From contig NZ_PNCO02000001.1 in NCBI RefSeq assembly GCF_005886105.2, forward strand, positions 3,828,501 to 3,892,500: a DNA stretch of 64,000 nucleotides, given 5' to 3'. Below are positions 7,491 to 15,284 of this stretch, piece after piece. Within the stretch, counting starts at the first letter, position 1. Each line of letters begins with the position of its first letter. The notes beneath the pieces were generated by a model. The model saw only the letters and a program-made list of their open reading frames with translations. It was not told the origin of the DNA and searched no databases. The position numbers and the translations under genes are program-made. This DNA comes from Pseudoalteromonas galatheae. GTDB lineage: Bacteria; Pseudomonadota; Gammaproteobacteria; Enterobacterales; Alteromonadaceae.

Positions 7491-8405
7491 TCAACTTCTA
7501 ACTGGGGACCGAATGGACAGCCAAGCGTAGATGCGATCTAAAGGTGTGAGTACAATCGCATTACCTAGGATGACCAAAATAAACCCAATAAAGGTGTTTT
7601 GCTGCCACTCAAAGCCTTCAAATAAGGTACTCAATGCCACGGCAACAAAAGGAAATAACACTATCAAATAACTCGCTTTCTCAGGCCCAATATTCTTGAG
7701 TAGTGAGAAATAACAACCAAAGGCAATAACGGTGCCAAACACGCTGAGGTAAATCAGAGACCACCAATATGATGCCGGCGCTTGGTTGATAAACTGATGT
7801 TCACTCAAGGCGACATAGGTTGCTAACATGACAGCGCTGTAAAGCATGCCCCAAGCATTTCCCGCCATAACATCAATTTGCTGATTGGAATTGCGTACGC
7901 TCACCATATTTCCGAGTGATGCGACCACTGTTCCTAATAAAGCTAATGATAATCCCAAGAAGGCCTCGCTTTGCAAATCAAATGCGACCAAATCGTGCCA
8001 AAACAAGCTGACTATCCCAAGCGTGCCCAATGACGCACCAAAGTAAATTCGTTTTGCAATAGGTTTGGCAAAAAATAACTTAGTATTGACAATGTTAACG
8101 ACCAATAATAATGAAAACGCAATTGATGCCATCGCTGACGTTAGATGTGCCTGAGCCCAATATAAGAAGAGATAGTTGGCACCAAAATTACATAGCGCTA
8201 AGAGGATAAAAAAGCCGTGATCTTGGCGGGAAAAGCGCATTGGCACACGCTTATAGATAACAAATGCCCACATACAAATCGCGGCGAGACCAAAGCGGTA
8301 AAACAGTGACACAAACTCGTTGATACTGCCAAGTTGATATTCAATGGCAAGCCATGTTGATCCCCAAATCAACACAGTGATGGCATAAAGAAATAGATTT
8401 TTCAT
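7491..8405 (-). CDS. EamA/DMT-family exporter
   Basis: A 304-residue integral membrane protein with about ten hydrophobic helices in two EamA repeats. The N-terminus NLFLYAITVLIWGSTWLAI and the segment SYLIVLFPFVAVALSTLFEG are typical of the drug/metabolite transporter superfamily (RhaT/YdcZ-like). It probably exports an amino acid or small metabolite. It is divergent from a MocR/GntR-type regulator whose operator-like repeats lie between the two starts, a very common pairing for this transporter family, so regulation by that protein is likely. Confidence 0.9.
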   Translation of the reverse strand: MKNLFLYAITVLIWGSTWLAIEYQLGSINEFVSLFYRFGLAAICMWAFVIYKRVPMRFSRQDHGFFILLALCNFGANYLFLYWAQAHLTSAMASIAFSLLLVVNIVNTKLFFAKPIAKRIYFGASLGTLGIVSLFWHDLVAFDLQSEAFLGLSLALLGTVVASLGNMVSVRNSNQQIDVMAGNAWGMLYSAVMLATYVALSEHQFINQAPASYWWSLIYLSVFGTVIAFGCYFSLLKNIGPEKASYLIVLFPFVAVALSTLFEGFEWQQNTFIGFILVILGNAIVLTPLDRIYAWLSIRSPVRS

Positions 8406-8457
8406 GATCGGCTCTAGATTTAAACAGCAGTGGAAGTCTGTAGTTTACGCTGTTATT

Positions 8458-8501
8458 CTGTATAAGCTATATACAGAGTTTGCTAATTTATACCTATACA
8501 G
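8458..8501. promoter_or_regulatory. Putative MocR operator: inverted repeat plus extra half-site
   Basis: CTGTATA-AGCTA-TATACAG at 8458-8476 is a perfect 7-bp inverted repeat, and a further TATACAG half-site lies at 8495-8501, 25 bases on in the same orientation as the second arm. The sites occupy the EamA/MocR divergent intergenic region just upstream of the regulator start at 8512. Paired direct and inverted half-sites of CTATACAG type are known for MocR regulators such as PdxR and GabR. Confidence 0.65.
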
Positions 8502-8511
8502 ATTATTGCTT

Positions 8512-9963
8512 ATGAGTACCGTTATTCAACGCCAACATTCCGCCTTTCTCTATCAGCAGGTGATCCAAATGATCTTGTCGATGGCAGAACAAGAGTCCAT
8601 TTTACCGGGCGAAAAGCTTCCTTCATTGCGTGTTATGGCGCAAAACTTAAATGTCAGTATTCCAACGGTAAAGCAGGCCTATCAAGCACTTGAAGACCAA
8701 GGAAAAGTGGTTGCCAAAGAAAAGTCAGGCTACTTTTTATGCCAAAGAGCTTCGCACAACGACTCGCCAAAGCGTGCGAGATTACCCGCCAAACCCGTAG
8801 TGGTTAACAAGCAGGCGTTGATTGAACAAGTCTATAATGGGATCCATCAGCCACATGCAATCCCTTTAGGTATCGCTAACCCCATTGCCATCGCTGGTAC
8901 TGAGCAAGTACTTGCCAAAATTATGCGCCGTGTAATGAAAGAAGCTGGGAATGAGCTCATCAATTATGGTCCTATGGATGGTTTAGATAGCTTAAAAAAG
9001 CAAATCGTGCGGCGTTATTTGGATATGGGCTTAGCAATAGACATGGATGAAGTGGTGATCACCAATGGCGCGCAAGAAGCATTAGCGATTGCGTTACAAG
9101 CGGTAACTAAGCCTGGAGACGTGATAGCGATTGAATCTCCTTGTTATTTTGGCATTGTTGAACTGGCTGAAAACTTGGGACTAAAGGCCATCGAAATCCC
9201 TGTTTGTCCGGATGACGGCATTTGGCTGAGCGACCTTGAGCGTGCGCTTGAAAAACATGATATTCGAGCTTGCGTGTTTTCTACCAGTATTAGTAATCCG
9301 CTCGGTAGTTTTATGCCAGATACGAGACGTGCGCAGCTGGTGGCACTATTAGAGCAACGTGGCGTGGTGTTGATAGAAGACGATGTGTATGGCGATTTAT
9401 ATTTTACCGAGCAGCGTGGCATACCAGCACAAGCATTTAGTCAAAAGGGCTTAGTGATCACATGTGCCTCATTCTCAAAAACCGCTGCACCTAGCTATCG
9501 AGTGGGCTGGATGGTTGCCAGTCAATTTAGTGCAAAAGCAAAGCGCATAAAACGTGCGTTGAGCTGCTCGTCATCTTTAATGAATCAATGGGCTCTGGCG
9601 GACTTTCTCAGCTCAGGGGGTTATGAGCGCCATTTAAAGTTGGTTCGTAAACGGTTAATTGAGAATCGAGATCGCATGATCCAAGCGGTGAATGCCGCAT
9701 TTGGTAGTGAGGTAAGAGTCAGCCGCCCGCAAGGTGGTTGTGTGCTGTGGCTAGACTTAGGTAAGCATGTTGACGGAGCCTTGCTGTTCCAAAGAGCTTT
9801 GGTGTGTGGGATCAGTATTACGCCTGGTACGCTATTTAGTGCCAGCAAAAAATATCAAAATTGTATACGTATCAGTTATGGCTTGCCTTGGGGGAATTCG
9901 GTAGAGCAAGCGATTAAAACCCTGGGTGAGTTGGCCGATGCACAAAGAAAAGGGTTGGCATAA
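8512..9963 (+). CDS. MocR-type (GntR/aminotransferase) transcriptional regulator
   Basis: A 483-residue PLP-binding regulator read from the ATG at 8512. An upstream extension to 8404 is rejected because it would overlap the EamA start and cover the operator. Residues about 1-75 are a GntR winged helix (GEKLPSLRVMAQNLNVSIPT, then VKQAYQALEDQG); residues about 120-480 are a fold-type I aminotransferase domain with predicted PLP lysine Lys323 in ASFSKTAAPSYRVGW and the motif IEDDVYGDLYF. Such proteins sense an amine or amino acid through PLP and control an adjacent transporter or enzyme. Its divergent neighbour is an EamA exporter. Confidence 0.92.
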   Translation: MSTVIQRQHSAFLYQQVIQMILSMAEQESILPGEKLPSLRVMAQNLNVSIPTVKQAYQALEDQGKVVAKEKSGYFLCQRASHNDSPKRARLPAKPVVVNKQALIEQVYNGIHQPHAIPLGIANPIAIAGTEQVLAKIMRRVMKEAGNELINYGPMDGLDSLKKQIVRRYLDMGLAIDMDEVVITNGAQEALAIALQAVTKPGDVIAIESPCYFGIVELAENLGLKAIEIPVCPDDGIWLSDLERALEKHDIRACVFSTSISNPLGSFMPDTRRAQLVALLEQRGVVLIEDDVYGDLYFTEQRGIPAQAFSQKGLVITCASFSKTAAPSYRVGWMVASQFSAKAKRIKRALSCSSSLMNQWALADFLSSGGYERHLKLVRKRLIENRDRMIQAVNAAFGSEVRVSRPQGGCVLWLDLGKHVDGALLFQRALVCGISITPGTLFSASKKYQNCIRISYGLPWGNSVEQAIKTLGELADAQRKGLA

Positions 9964-9996
9964 CGTACCCTTAATTAAATTGTAAGTTATGCCAAC
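9954..9996. repeat. 11-bp inverted repeat around the MocR stop codon
   Basis: GTTGGCATAAC (9954-9964) and GTTATGCCAAC (9986-9996) are exact reverse complements separated by 21 bases. The left arm contains the MocR stop codon. The repeat sits between two converging genes and could fold as a transcript-end hairpin, but no T run follows. Confidence 0.6.
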
Positions 9997-10002
9997 GTCG
10001 GA

Positions 10003-10788
10003 TTATTTAAATTTAAACAGTTGGTACTCTGACATGGCAGGGATAGACTTTGCGACAATGGCCTCGTTTTTCGCTATTTGTTCAAAGTCGCCACACAGTG
10101 CATCTGCTTTTTTCTCAATAGATTCTGCTTGTTGTTCGACCTTAGTTTCAATTTGCGTTGCGAAGTTTTCCATCCGTTGTTCAAAGCTGCTTATATCACC
10201 GTTTGCATCCGACATTTCGTTGCCAATTGCAACCAATAAGCTACCTATCGATTGCATCATGGCTCCCTGTACTGCCGTTTCGATTTTTTCTTCAAACTGA
10301 CTATCGAAGTTTTGGCCAAACTCATCAAAGGTCTGCTTGCCCATCACGAATGCACCTTGCTGATAAAACGTATTTTGCACTTCCGTTTCGAGGTCATCGA
10401 TCACTGCATGAATACTATCTAAACTGGTTAAATTAAAGGTTTGCGCTACTTCATTAAGGGCAACGCCCGCTAATTTTATGCCTTCAAAAGCAATATCAGC
10501 CACTTGTGGTAGGCGGCCTCTTAGTTCATCACCATATTGCGTGAGCATCGTTTTTTGCTGCGTATCGAGTGCAATGCGCTCGCCATTGAGTGTCAGTTCG
10601 CCAAGGTTGTTGATCTCAGCTGTTTTGTTTTTGGCTGTTGTGATCACCAAGTTATCAGGCGTGATCCTAACGTCATTTTGAAATTCTACTTCACAATTGT
10701 CACCGCTAAACGTGATGTTATTTTTTTCGTGTGCAGCGACAGTGGCTGTCATCATCGTTGCTGCTGTTAGTAGTAAAATTTTATTCAT
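10003..10788 (-). CDS. YggN/DUF2884 family periplasmic protein
   Basis: A 261-residue protein with a signal peptide (MNKILLLTAATMMTATVAAH). The pattern of an N-terminal beta-rich part (VITTAKNKTAEINNLGELTL), then QYGDELRGRLPQVADIAFEG and a long helical C-terminal region, matches the DUF2884 family represented by E. coli YggN. The function is unknown. Residues about 200-245 (FEQRMENFATQIETKVEQQA) look like a coiled coil. The gene stands alone on the minus strand and converges with the MocR gene. Confidence 0.85.
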   Translation of the reverse strand: MNKILLLTAATMMTATVAAHEKNNITFSGDNCEVEFQNDVRITPDNLVITTAKNKTAEINNLGELTLNGERIALDTQQKTMLTQYGDELRGRLPQVADIAFEGIKLAGVALNEVAQTFNLTSLDSIHAVIDDLETEVQNTFYQQGAFVMGKQTFDEFGQNFDSQFEEKIETAVQGAMMQSIGSLLVAIGNEMSDANGDISSFEQRMENFATQIETKVEQQAESIEKKADALCGDFEQIAKNEAIVAKSIPAMSEYQLFKFK

Positions 10789-11025
10789 GGTCGATCCTTA
10801 TTGGCTCAGTTACATGCTTTTTGTATCAAGAACAATGCCAAATATTAGTTGTATTAAGATCAATGCTTTATGTTTTTTAATTGAAAACTTATGTGCTCAA
10901 AAAGTGACGGAATTGACTAAAATATAGTTATTTTTATCAAAAAGAATTAGCAATAAAAAATTTTTATTGTAAGGATAAGAAACTCTCACTTTTCAGAATG
11001 ACAATTTAGCGCTAAATAGTGATCT

Positions 11026-11048
11026 TGAGAGATGGCTCTCATTTTATT
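11026..11048 (+). terminator. Short hairpin with T-rich tail upstream of the PA3496-like gene
   Basis: TGAGAG-ATGG-CTCTCA is followed by TTTTATT, an intrinsic-terminator-like element that ends 28 bases before the GTG start of the next gene. A possible promoter (TTGACT at 10913, TATCAA at 10935, 16-base spacer) lies about 90 bases upstream. It could be a leader attenuator or the end of a small RNA. The stem is only 6 bp. Confidence 0.35.
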
Positions 11049-11075
11049 AATGACTATTTTATTTTGGAGTAAGTT

Positions 11076-11261
11076 GTGGGTAAGACATTCTCTTACGATG
11101 CGCTTGATGATGATTTTGCAGACGATGAATTTGAAAAGTTGGGTCGTAACCAACATGACAAGCAAAAGCGTAAAGTCAAAAGAAAGCTAGACGACTACTT
11201 AGAGCAAAAACGCCTACGTAGAAATCTAGGCGATGATGATTTCGACTATATTGATGATTGA
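11076..11261 (+). CDS. PA3496-like small charged protein
   Basis: A 61-residue protein with a GTG start and Shine-Dalgarno GGAG 6 bases upstream. It has an acidic N-terminus (DALDDDFADDEFE), a basic central helix (KQKRKVKRKLDDYLEQKRL) and an acidic tail (GDDDFDYIDD). This layout and the RRKxDDYLEQRRL-type core match the PA3496 family, annotated as putative envelope-integrity proteins; the molecular function is not established. No membrane segment is seen. Confidence 0.75.
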   Translation: MGKTFSYDALDDDFADDEFEKLGRNQHDKQKRKVKRKLDDYLEQKRLRRNLGDDDFDYIDD

Positions 11262-11408
11262 TCACTAGACGTCATCTACCAGTCTAGCACTGACAGTAAT
11301 TCAATTTGGCTATGTGATTAAGCAGGGCTATGGGTTACTAGGTGCATTGTCTGAGTTACTGCGTTGTTGGTGTTCACTAAACAAGTGACGAAATATTCAG
11401 ATAGTAAG

Positions 11409-11438
11409 CAGCCGCAAATATGCGGCTGTTTTGTTTTT
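11409..11438 (+). terminator. Intrinsic terminator
   Basis: CAGCCGCA-AATA-TGCGGCTG is followed by TTTTGTTTTT. It points rightward, 147 bases after the PA3496-like gene, and lies just beyond the end of the convergent cytochrome gene. It probably ends the PA3496-like transcript. Confidence 0.8.
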
Positions 11439-11450
11439 ATACGATTGGTA

Positions 11451-11897
11451 TTAATCTTTAAAAGATTTATGGCAGTCTTTACAGCCTTTTGCCCAATCTT
11501 TAAATGCAGAAGCAATCAGCTTTTTGTCGCCAGAGTCAGCTGCAACAGCCAGTGCTTGAGCATACTCGGCAAATTGCTTGGCTTTGCCATCGAACTCAGC
11601 TCTGTTTGACCAAACGGCTGGTAGAGCATCAGTGTTGCCTTTGTCAGAACCGTCAATGAATGCTTCCCAAGGCATTTGCGATAATTGCGCAGCATTGTGA
11701 GCACGTTGTTTAAATACTTCAGCATCAAATGGCACTTTGCCTTTTAGCATGTCGCCCATATTACCAATCTGGAAACGGATCAATTGAAAAGATGCTTTGC
11801 GATATTCAATCGCATCTTCAGCTGATTCAAACATGGTGTTAGCTTGCGCTGTCGCGGCAAGGCAGCTAAATAGTGTGACGGTAAGTAGTTTCTTCAT
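11451..11897 (-). CDS. Cytochrome c' family protein
   Basis: A 148-residue periplasmic c-type cytochrome. A cleavable signal peptide (MKKLLTVTLFSCLAATAQAN) is followed by a four-helix-bundle domain starting at residues about 20-30 (AEDAIEYRKASFQLI) and ending in the single heme-attachment motif CKDCH near residue 140, the C-terminal position typical of class II cytochrome c'. These proteins bind NO or CO through five-coordinate heme, or serve in electron transfer. It has its own short intergenic regions and is probably monocistronic. Confidence 0.93.
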   Translation of the reverse strand: MKKLLTVTLFSCLAATAQANTMFESAEDAIEYRKASFQLIRFQIGNMGDMLKGKVPFDAEVFKQRAHNAAQLSQMPWEAFIDGSDKGNTDALPAVWSNRAEFDGKAKQFAEYAQALAVAADSGDKKLIASAFKDWAKGCKDCHKSFKD

Positions 11898-11998
11898 AGT
11901 AAACCCCTAATATTTTTCCCTATTTTCAATGTAAATTACAAATATAATCAAATAACTGCGATTAGTGCCCTGTGACGGAGGCAGCTAGTTTTAAATAG

Positions 11999-12463
11999 TC
12001 AGCTCTCTATGTCTTTGAATATCATACCCCTGCGCATACTGCGGGTGGCTAAAAAGATTTCTCCAAGCAAAGAGACAAATGCGCCAATGAGCAGCACCAT
12101 AGCGGCGATAAAACAAGACGATAAAGTAATGCCTAATGGCATACTGTACAAGTGTGACATGAACAGTAGCATAACCACTGCACATACAAGCAACGCACTG
12201 AGTACACTCATGCTAAATGCAACGTGAATAAAGCGAGACCGTTTTAGCAGTGCACGCATTTCTCGACTAAAGTGCATTTTTAGCTCTTCATCTTGCGTGG
12301 TATTGATCTTTCGGTCAAGTAAACGAGCTCTATCTGTGATCCGTGCTAAACGGTTTGATAGCACTCCTAAGGTCGCAGCAATACCCGTAATTAAAAATAC
12401 AGGGGCAACGGCGGTTTGGATAACTTTGGCCATCGTGAGAATGCTAACGACTTCTGGATTCAT
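11999..12463 (-). CDS. DUF2721 family membrane protein
   Basis: A 154-residue inner-membrane protein with three predicted helices: about residues 15-35 (APVFLITGIAATLGVL), 80-105 (HVAFSMSVLSALLVCAVVML) and 112-138. The motif LSNRLARITDRARLL after the first helix is the hallmark of DUF2721. The function is unknown. It starts 12 bases after the stop of the thioredoxin-fold lipoprotein gene on the same strand, so the two are likely co-transcribed. Confidence 0.88.
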   Translation of the reverse strand: MNPEVVSILTMAKVIQTAVAPVFLITGIAATLGVLSNRLARITDRARLLDRKINTTQDEELKMHFSREMRALLKRSRFIHVAFSMSVLSALLVCAVVMLLFMSHLYSMPLGITLSSCFIAAMVLLIGAFVSLLGEIFLATRSMRRGMIFKDIES

Positions 12464-12475
12464 ATAGTTACCTCG

Positions 12476-12988
12476 TTAATTCCAGTTTAGTTTTGATAAA
12501 GTGTTGGGTTGCTCACCGATGAGGGTTTGCATCACTTGGTTATGCTCATCAAGCAAGATGACTCTTGGAATGCCTTTGTTGGCATACGTGTTGTAAATAT
12601 CTCGATTGGGATCGGCAACAAGATGTATGGGCAATTGCATGGCTTCGTTGAATTGCTCAAGCGTAGTGTTATTTTCTTCTCGGCCGATGGCAACGATGGT
12701 TAAATCTGCTTGGGTGAGTAGTTCCGATTGTTTTAGTTCGCTCAATAGACGCTGCGAATCAGAGCACCACGTCGCGAATAAAATTACGAGTTTTTTGTGT
12801 TTAGTATCGAACCGAATGGTTTGGTTTTTTATATCCGTAAATTGCAAGTGCTTGAAGATGTCACCGGTATGGATGTAGGTCTGATAGTCATCAGCTGCTT
12901 GTGGTAGCGCCTCGTTTGAGGCTTTACAGCCACTTAATCCGGAAGTGAGTACAGTACTGAGTAGTAACATTTTTATTGTTGTTTTCAT
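12476..12988 (-). CDS. TlpA-like thioredoxin-fold lipoprotein lacking the CXXC motif
   Basis: A 170-residue protein with a lipoprotein signal peptide and lipobox LSGC (Cys21). The thioredoxin fold is visible as LVILFATWCSDSQRLLSELK, VAIGREENN, then the cis-proline segment NKGIPRVILLDE. The usual redox motif CXXC is reduced to WCSDS, so only the first cysteine is present; it cannot be a standard disulfide reductase and may act through a single thiol or have lost redox activity. It is upstream of, and probably co-transcribed with, the DUF2721 gene. Confidence 0.85.
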   Translation of the reverse strand: MKTTIKMLLLSTVLTSGLSGCKASNEALPQAADDYQTYIHTGDIFKHLQFTDIKNQTIRFDTKHKKLVILFATWCSDSQRLLSELKQSELLTQADLTIVAIGREENNTTLEQFNEAMQLPIHLVADPNRDIYNTYANKGIPRVILLDEHNQVMQTLIGEQPNTLSKLNWN

Positions 12989-13094
12989 GTCTATTCCTTG
13001 TTGCCGTGTCAGTGTTTTTGAAGTCTTGCACGCATTTCAGTATATTGCCCCACTTAGATGATTTCTTAAAGTCCAATTTCTTGTAGCCGTAGAT

Positions 13095-13523
13095 ATGATT
13101 TACCTTTCTTTATTTGGGCTTGCTTTTATTGCTGCAACCCTATTACCTGCGTCGTCTGAGCTAGCACTGAGTGGGCTTGTTGCGAAACAACAGGGCGGAC
13201 TGGTTTGGTTATGGCTGGCCGCTACAGCGGGAAATTTACTTGGTAGCTGTATTAACTATTATCTTGGTTGGTTTATCGTTAAATGGCGGGATAGGCGCTG
13301 GTTTCCAGTTTCTCAAAAGCAGTACGATAAGGCTTGTGGGTTGTTTAATCGTTACGGTAAGTTTTCATTGCTATTTGCTTGGCTGCCCATAGTCGGTGAT
13401 CCTTTAACTGTGGTCGCTGGATCTTTGCGGACCTCTTTTGGGTGGTTTTTTGTGTTAGTCGCGCTCGGTAAAGGTACCCGTTATGCTCTAGTGATCTACC
13501 TTGCTCTTCAGGTGGCTTCATAA
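13095..13523 (+). CDS. YqaA-like DedA-related membrane protein
   Basis: A 142-residue inner-membrane protein of the YqaA/SNARE-associated (DedA-like) family. The N-terminal segment ATLLPASSELALSGL, the glycine-rich stretch GNLLGSCINYYLGW and the final PIVGDPLTVVAGSLR motif are typical. DedA relatives are implicated in lipid flipping and membrane homeostasis, but YqaA itself is uncharacterised. The start has no strong ribosome site (gccgtagatATG). It is divergent from the thioredoxin-fold lipoprotein gene. Confidence 0.88.
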   Translation: MIYLSLFGLAFIAATLLPASSELALSGLVAKQQGGLVWLWLAATAGNLLGSCINYYLGWFIVKWRDRRWFPVSQKQYDKACGLFNRYGKFSLLFAWLPIVGDPLTVVAGSLRTSFGWFFVLVALGKGTRYALVIYLALQVAS

Positions 13524-13562
13524 GCTCTGAAGGCAAGGAGGGAACTACCAGTGTCAGCTCGC

Positions 13563-13925
13563 TTAGTTCCTGTGCCAATCAAGTGTGAGCGACACTGAGT
13601 CAGCGAAACGCAAAGCGTGTGGCTTATCTACGGTGACTTTTGCATAGGTCACGTCTTGATGTTGATGACATTCAGCGAGTATGTCAGCCACTAACTTCTC
13701 AAGTAACAAAAAGTGGCCTTCTTCTACTCGCGTGATGACCGCTTTAGTTACCGTTTTGTAATTAAGCGCATGGGCCACGTTATCATGATCTAAACATGCC
13801 GTATCAGCTGGGTAGTGAATTTCAATATTGATCACGACATCTTGCTTTTTCTCCCGCTCTTCGGGATTAAAACCAATAAAGGTACGTAATCTTAAATTTG
13901 TCACCTTGATAATGGCATTCGACAT
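13563..13925 (-). CDS. folX: Dihydroneopterin triphosphate 2'-epimerase
   Basis: A 120-residue T-fold protein. The N-terminus AIIKVTNLRLRTFIGFNPEE, ALNYKTVTKAVI and the terminal VTVDKPHALRFADSVS match FolX, the paralogue of the FolB aldolase that epimerises 7,8-dihydroneopterin triphosphate to dihydromonapterin triphosphate. It is the last gene of folM-folE-folX; spacing to folE is 7 bases. Together they make tetrahydromonapterin, which supports phenylalanine hydroxylase in some gammaproteobacteria. FolB is the alternative, but the cluster favours FolX. Confidence 0.88.
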   Translation of the reverse strand: MSNAIIKVTNLRLRTFIGFNPEEREKKQDVVINIEIHYPADTACLDHDNVAHALNYKTVTKAVITRVEEGHFLLLEKLVADILAECHQHQDVTYAKVTVDKPHALRFADSVSLTLDWHRN

Positions 13926-13932
13926 AGCGTGT

Positions 13933-14487
13933 TTATCCTTTCACTAACTGTAAAAACTCGTTGCGGGTTTTGGGGTCGCTTCTAAAGTTACCAAGCATGA
14001 CTGACGTTCGCATGCTAGAGTTTTGTTTTTCAACTCCACGCATCATCATACACATATGTTTGGCTTCAACGATCACGCCAACGCCTTTTGCGCCAGTGAC
14101 TTCCTCAACGGCCTTGGCGATTTGATGAGTTAGCTGTTCTTGGATTTGAAATCGACGGGCAAACATATCAACAATTCGGGCAAATTTAGATAAGCCAAGC
14201 ACTTTACCGCTAGGTATATAAGCAATGTGGCAACGACCAACGAAAGGTAGAAGGTGGTGCTCACACATAGAGTACAATTCTATATCTTGGACCAGCACCA
14301 TATCATCGGCATCCGAGCTGAATACCGCGTTATTGGTGATTTCATCCAGTGTTTGACGGTAACCCTGAGTCAGATATTCCATCGCTTTCGCTGCGCGCTT
14401 TGGTGTGTCTAATAACCCTTCGCGGTCTGCATCTTCACCCACGGCTTCAATAATCGTTTTATAACTCTGTTGTAATTTGTCTTGCAT
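13933..14487 (-). CDS. folE: GTP cyclohydrolase I
   Basis: A 184-residue enzyme converting GTP to 7,8-dihydroneopterin triphosphate, the first step of folate and pterin synthesis. Visible signatures are [19 protein letters not shown], the zinc and active-site region [40 protein letters not shown], and [13 protein letters not shown] with the zinc-ligand cysteine. It lies 6 bases after folM and 7 before folX, so all three are one operon. A housekeeping folE may exist elsewhere; this copy looks dedicated to monapterin. Confidence 0.96.
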   Translation of the reverse strand: MQDKLQQSYKTIIEAVGEDADREGLLDTPKRAAKAMEYLTQGYRQTLDEITNNAVFSSDADDMVLVQDIELYSMCEHHLLPFVGRCHIAYIPSGKVLGLSKFARIVDMFARRFQIQEQLTHQIAKAVEEVTGAKGVGVIVEAKHMCMMMRGVEKQNSSMRTSVMLGNFRSDPKTRNEFLQLVKG

Positions 14488-14493
14488 AATGCG

Positions 14494-15210
14494 TTACCTC
14501 AAATGGCGGCCACCGTCGATTTGTACCGTGCGTCCTGTCATATAGTTGCTAGAGAGTATCATATCGACACTATTGATAACTTCTTTGCTACCAGGCTCAA
14601 TTCCCATAATAGACTTTTTCAAAGTTTTTGCCTTGTACTCATCACTATCGTCTTGATTAAAGATGATGAGAGAAGGTGCGATGCTATTCACTTTGACTTT
14701 AGGTGCAAACTTAGCGGCAAATGACCGAGTTAAGTTATCTAATGCAGCTTTACTAGCGGCATAGGCAATGTGTTTTGGACTGCCTTTTTCTACTACATAG
14801 TCAGTAATATGGATCACATCACTGACGTTATTGTTGGCAGTCAATAAATCGCTCAAGGCATGATTGATCAAATAAGGGACTTTAGCGTGGATCCGCATCA
14901 TATTATCGAATAATGCTGAAAAATCAGGGTTGTTAGCTTCACAATCCCAGCTCGATGCATTGTGGATGATAGCACTGAGGGTGCTGGTATGAGCACGAAT
15001 TTGATTGTTGAGCTGCGTGATTGCTTCTGGCTCGTCAAAATCAGCCTTGATACAAATGGCACCTAGCGATTCTAGTTCATCGATAATTTGGTGTCTGGTG
15101 CGATACGTCAGTATGACGGCTTGCTGTTTAGCGAGAAAGTGTTTCACCAAAGCAAGTCCAATGCGCTGTGCGCCACCAGTAATTAAAATAGGTGCAGCTG
15201 CTGGGCTCAT
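14494..15210 (-). CDS. folM: Dihydromonapterin reductase (short-chain dehydrogenase)
   Basis: A 238-residue SDR enzyme with an N-terminal nucleotide-binding loop TGGAQRIGLALVKHF (residues about 11-25), the active-site pair YAASKAALDNL with Tyr and Lys, and the C-terminal family end SNYMTGRTVQIDGGRHLR characteristic of FolM/pteridine-reductase-like proteins. It reduces dihydromonapterin to tetrahydromonapterin using NADPH. It is first in the folM-folE-folX operon, which supports this assignment over a generic SDR. Confidence 0.9.
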   Translation of the reverse strand: MSPAAAPILITGGAQRIGLALVKHFLAKQQAVILTYRTRHQIIDELESLGAICIKADFDEPEAITQLNNQIRAHTSTLSAIIHNASSWDCEANNPDFSALFDNMMRIHAKVPYLINHALSDLLTANNNVSDVIHITDYVVEKGSPKHIAYAASKAALDNLTRSFAAKFAPKVKVNSIAPSLIIFNQDDSDEYKAKTLKKSIMGIEPGSKEVINSVDMILSSNYMTGRTVQIDGGRHLR

Positions 15211-15284
15211 AAGTTAATCACCTTGTGAATTGAGAGGTTAGGGGGCAGGATGAATAATTAACTAGTTATCTCCTGCCAACAATA

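Noticed and set aside
8404..8511. N-terminal extension of the MocR gene
   Set aside because: It would include the palindromic operator and overlap the EamA start; ATG 8512 begins the winged helix at the usual distance.
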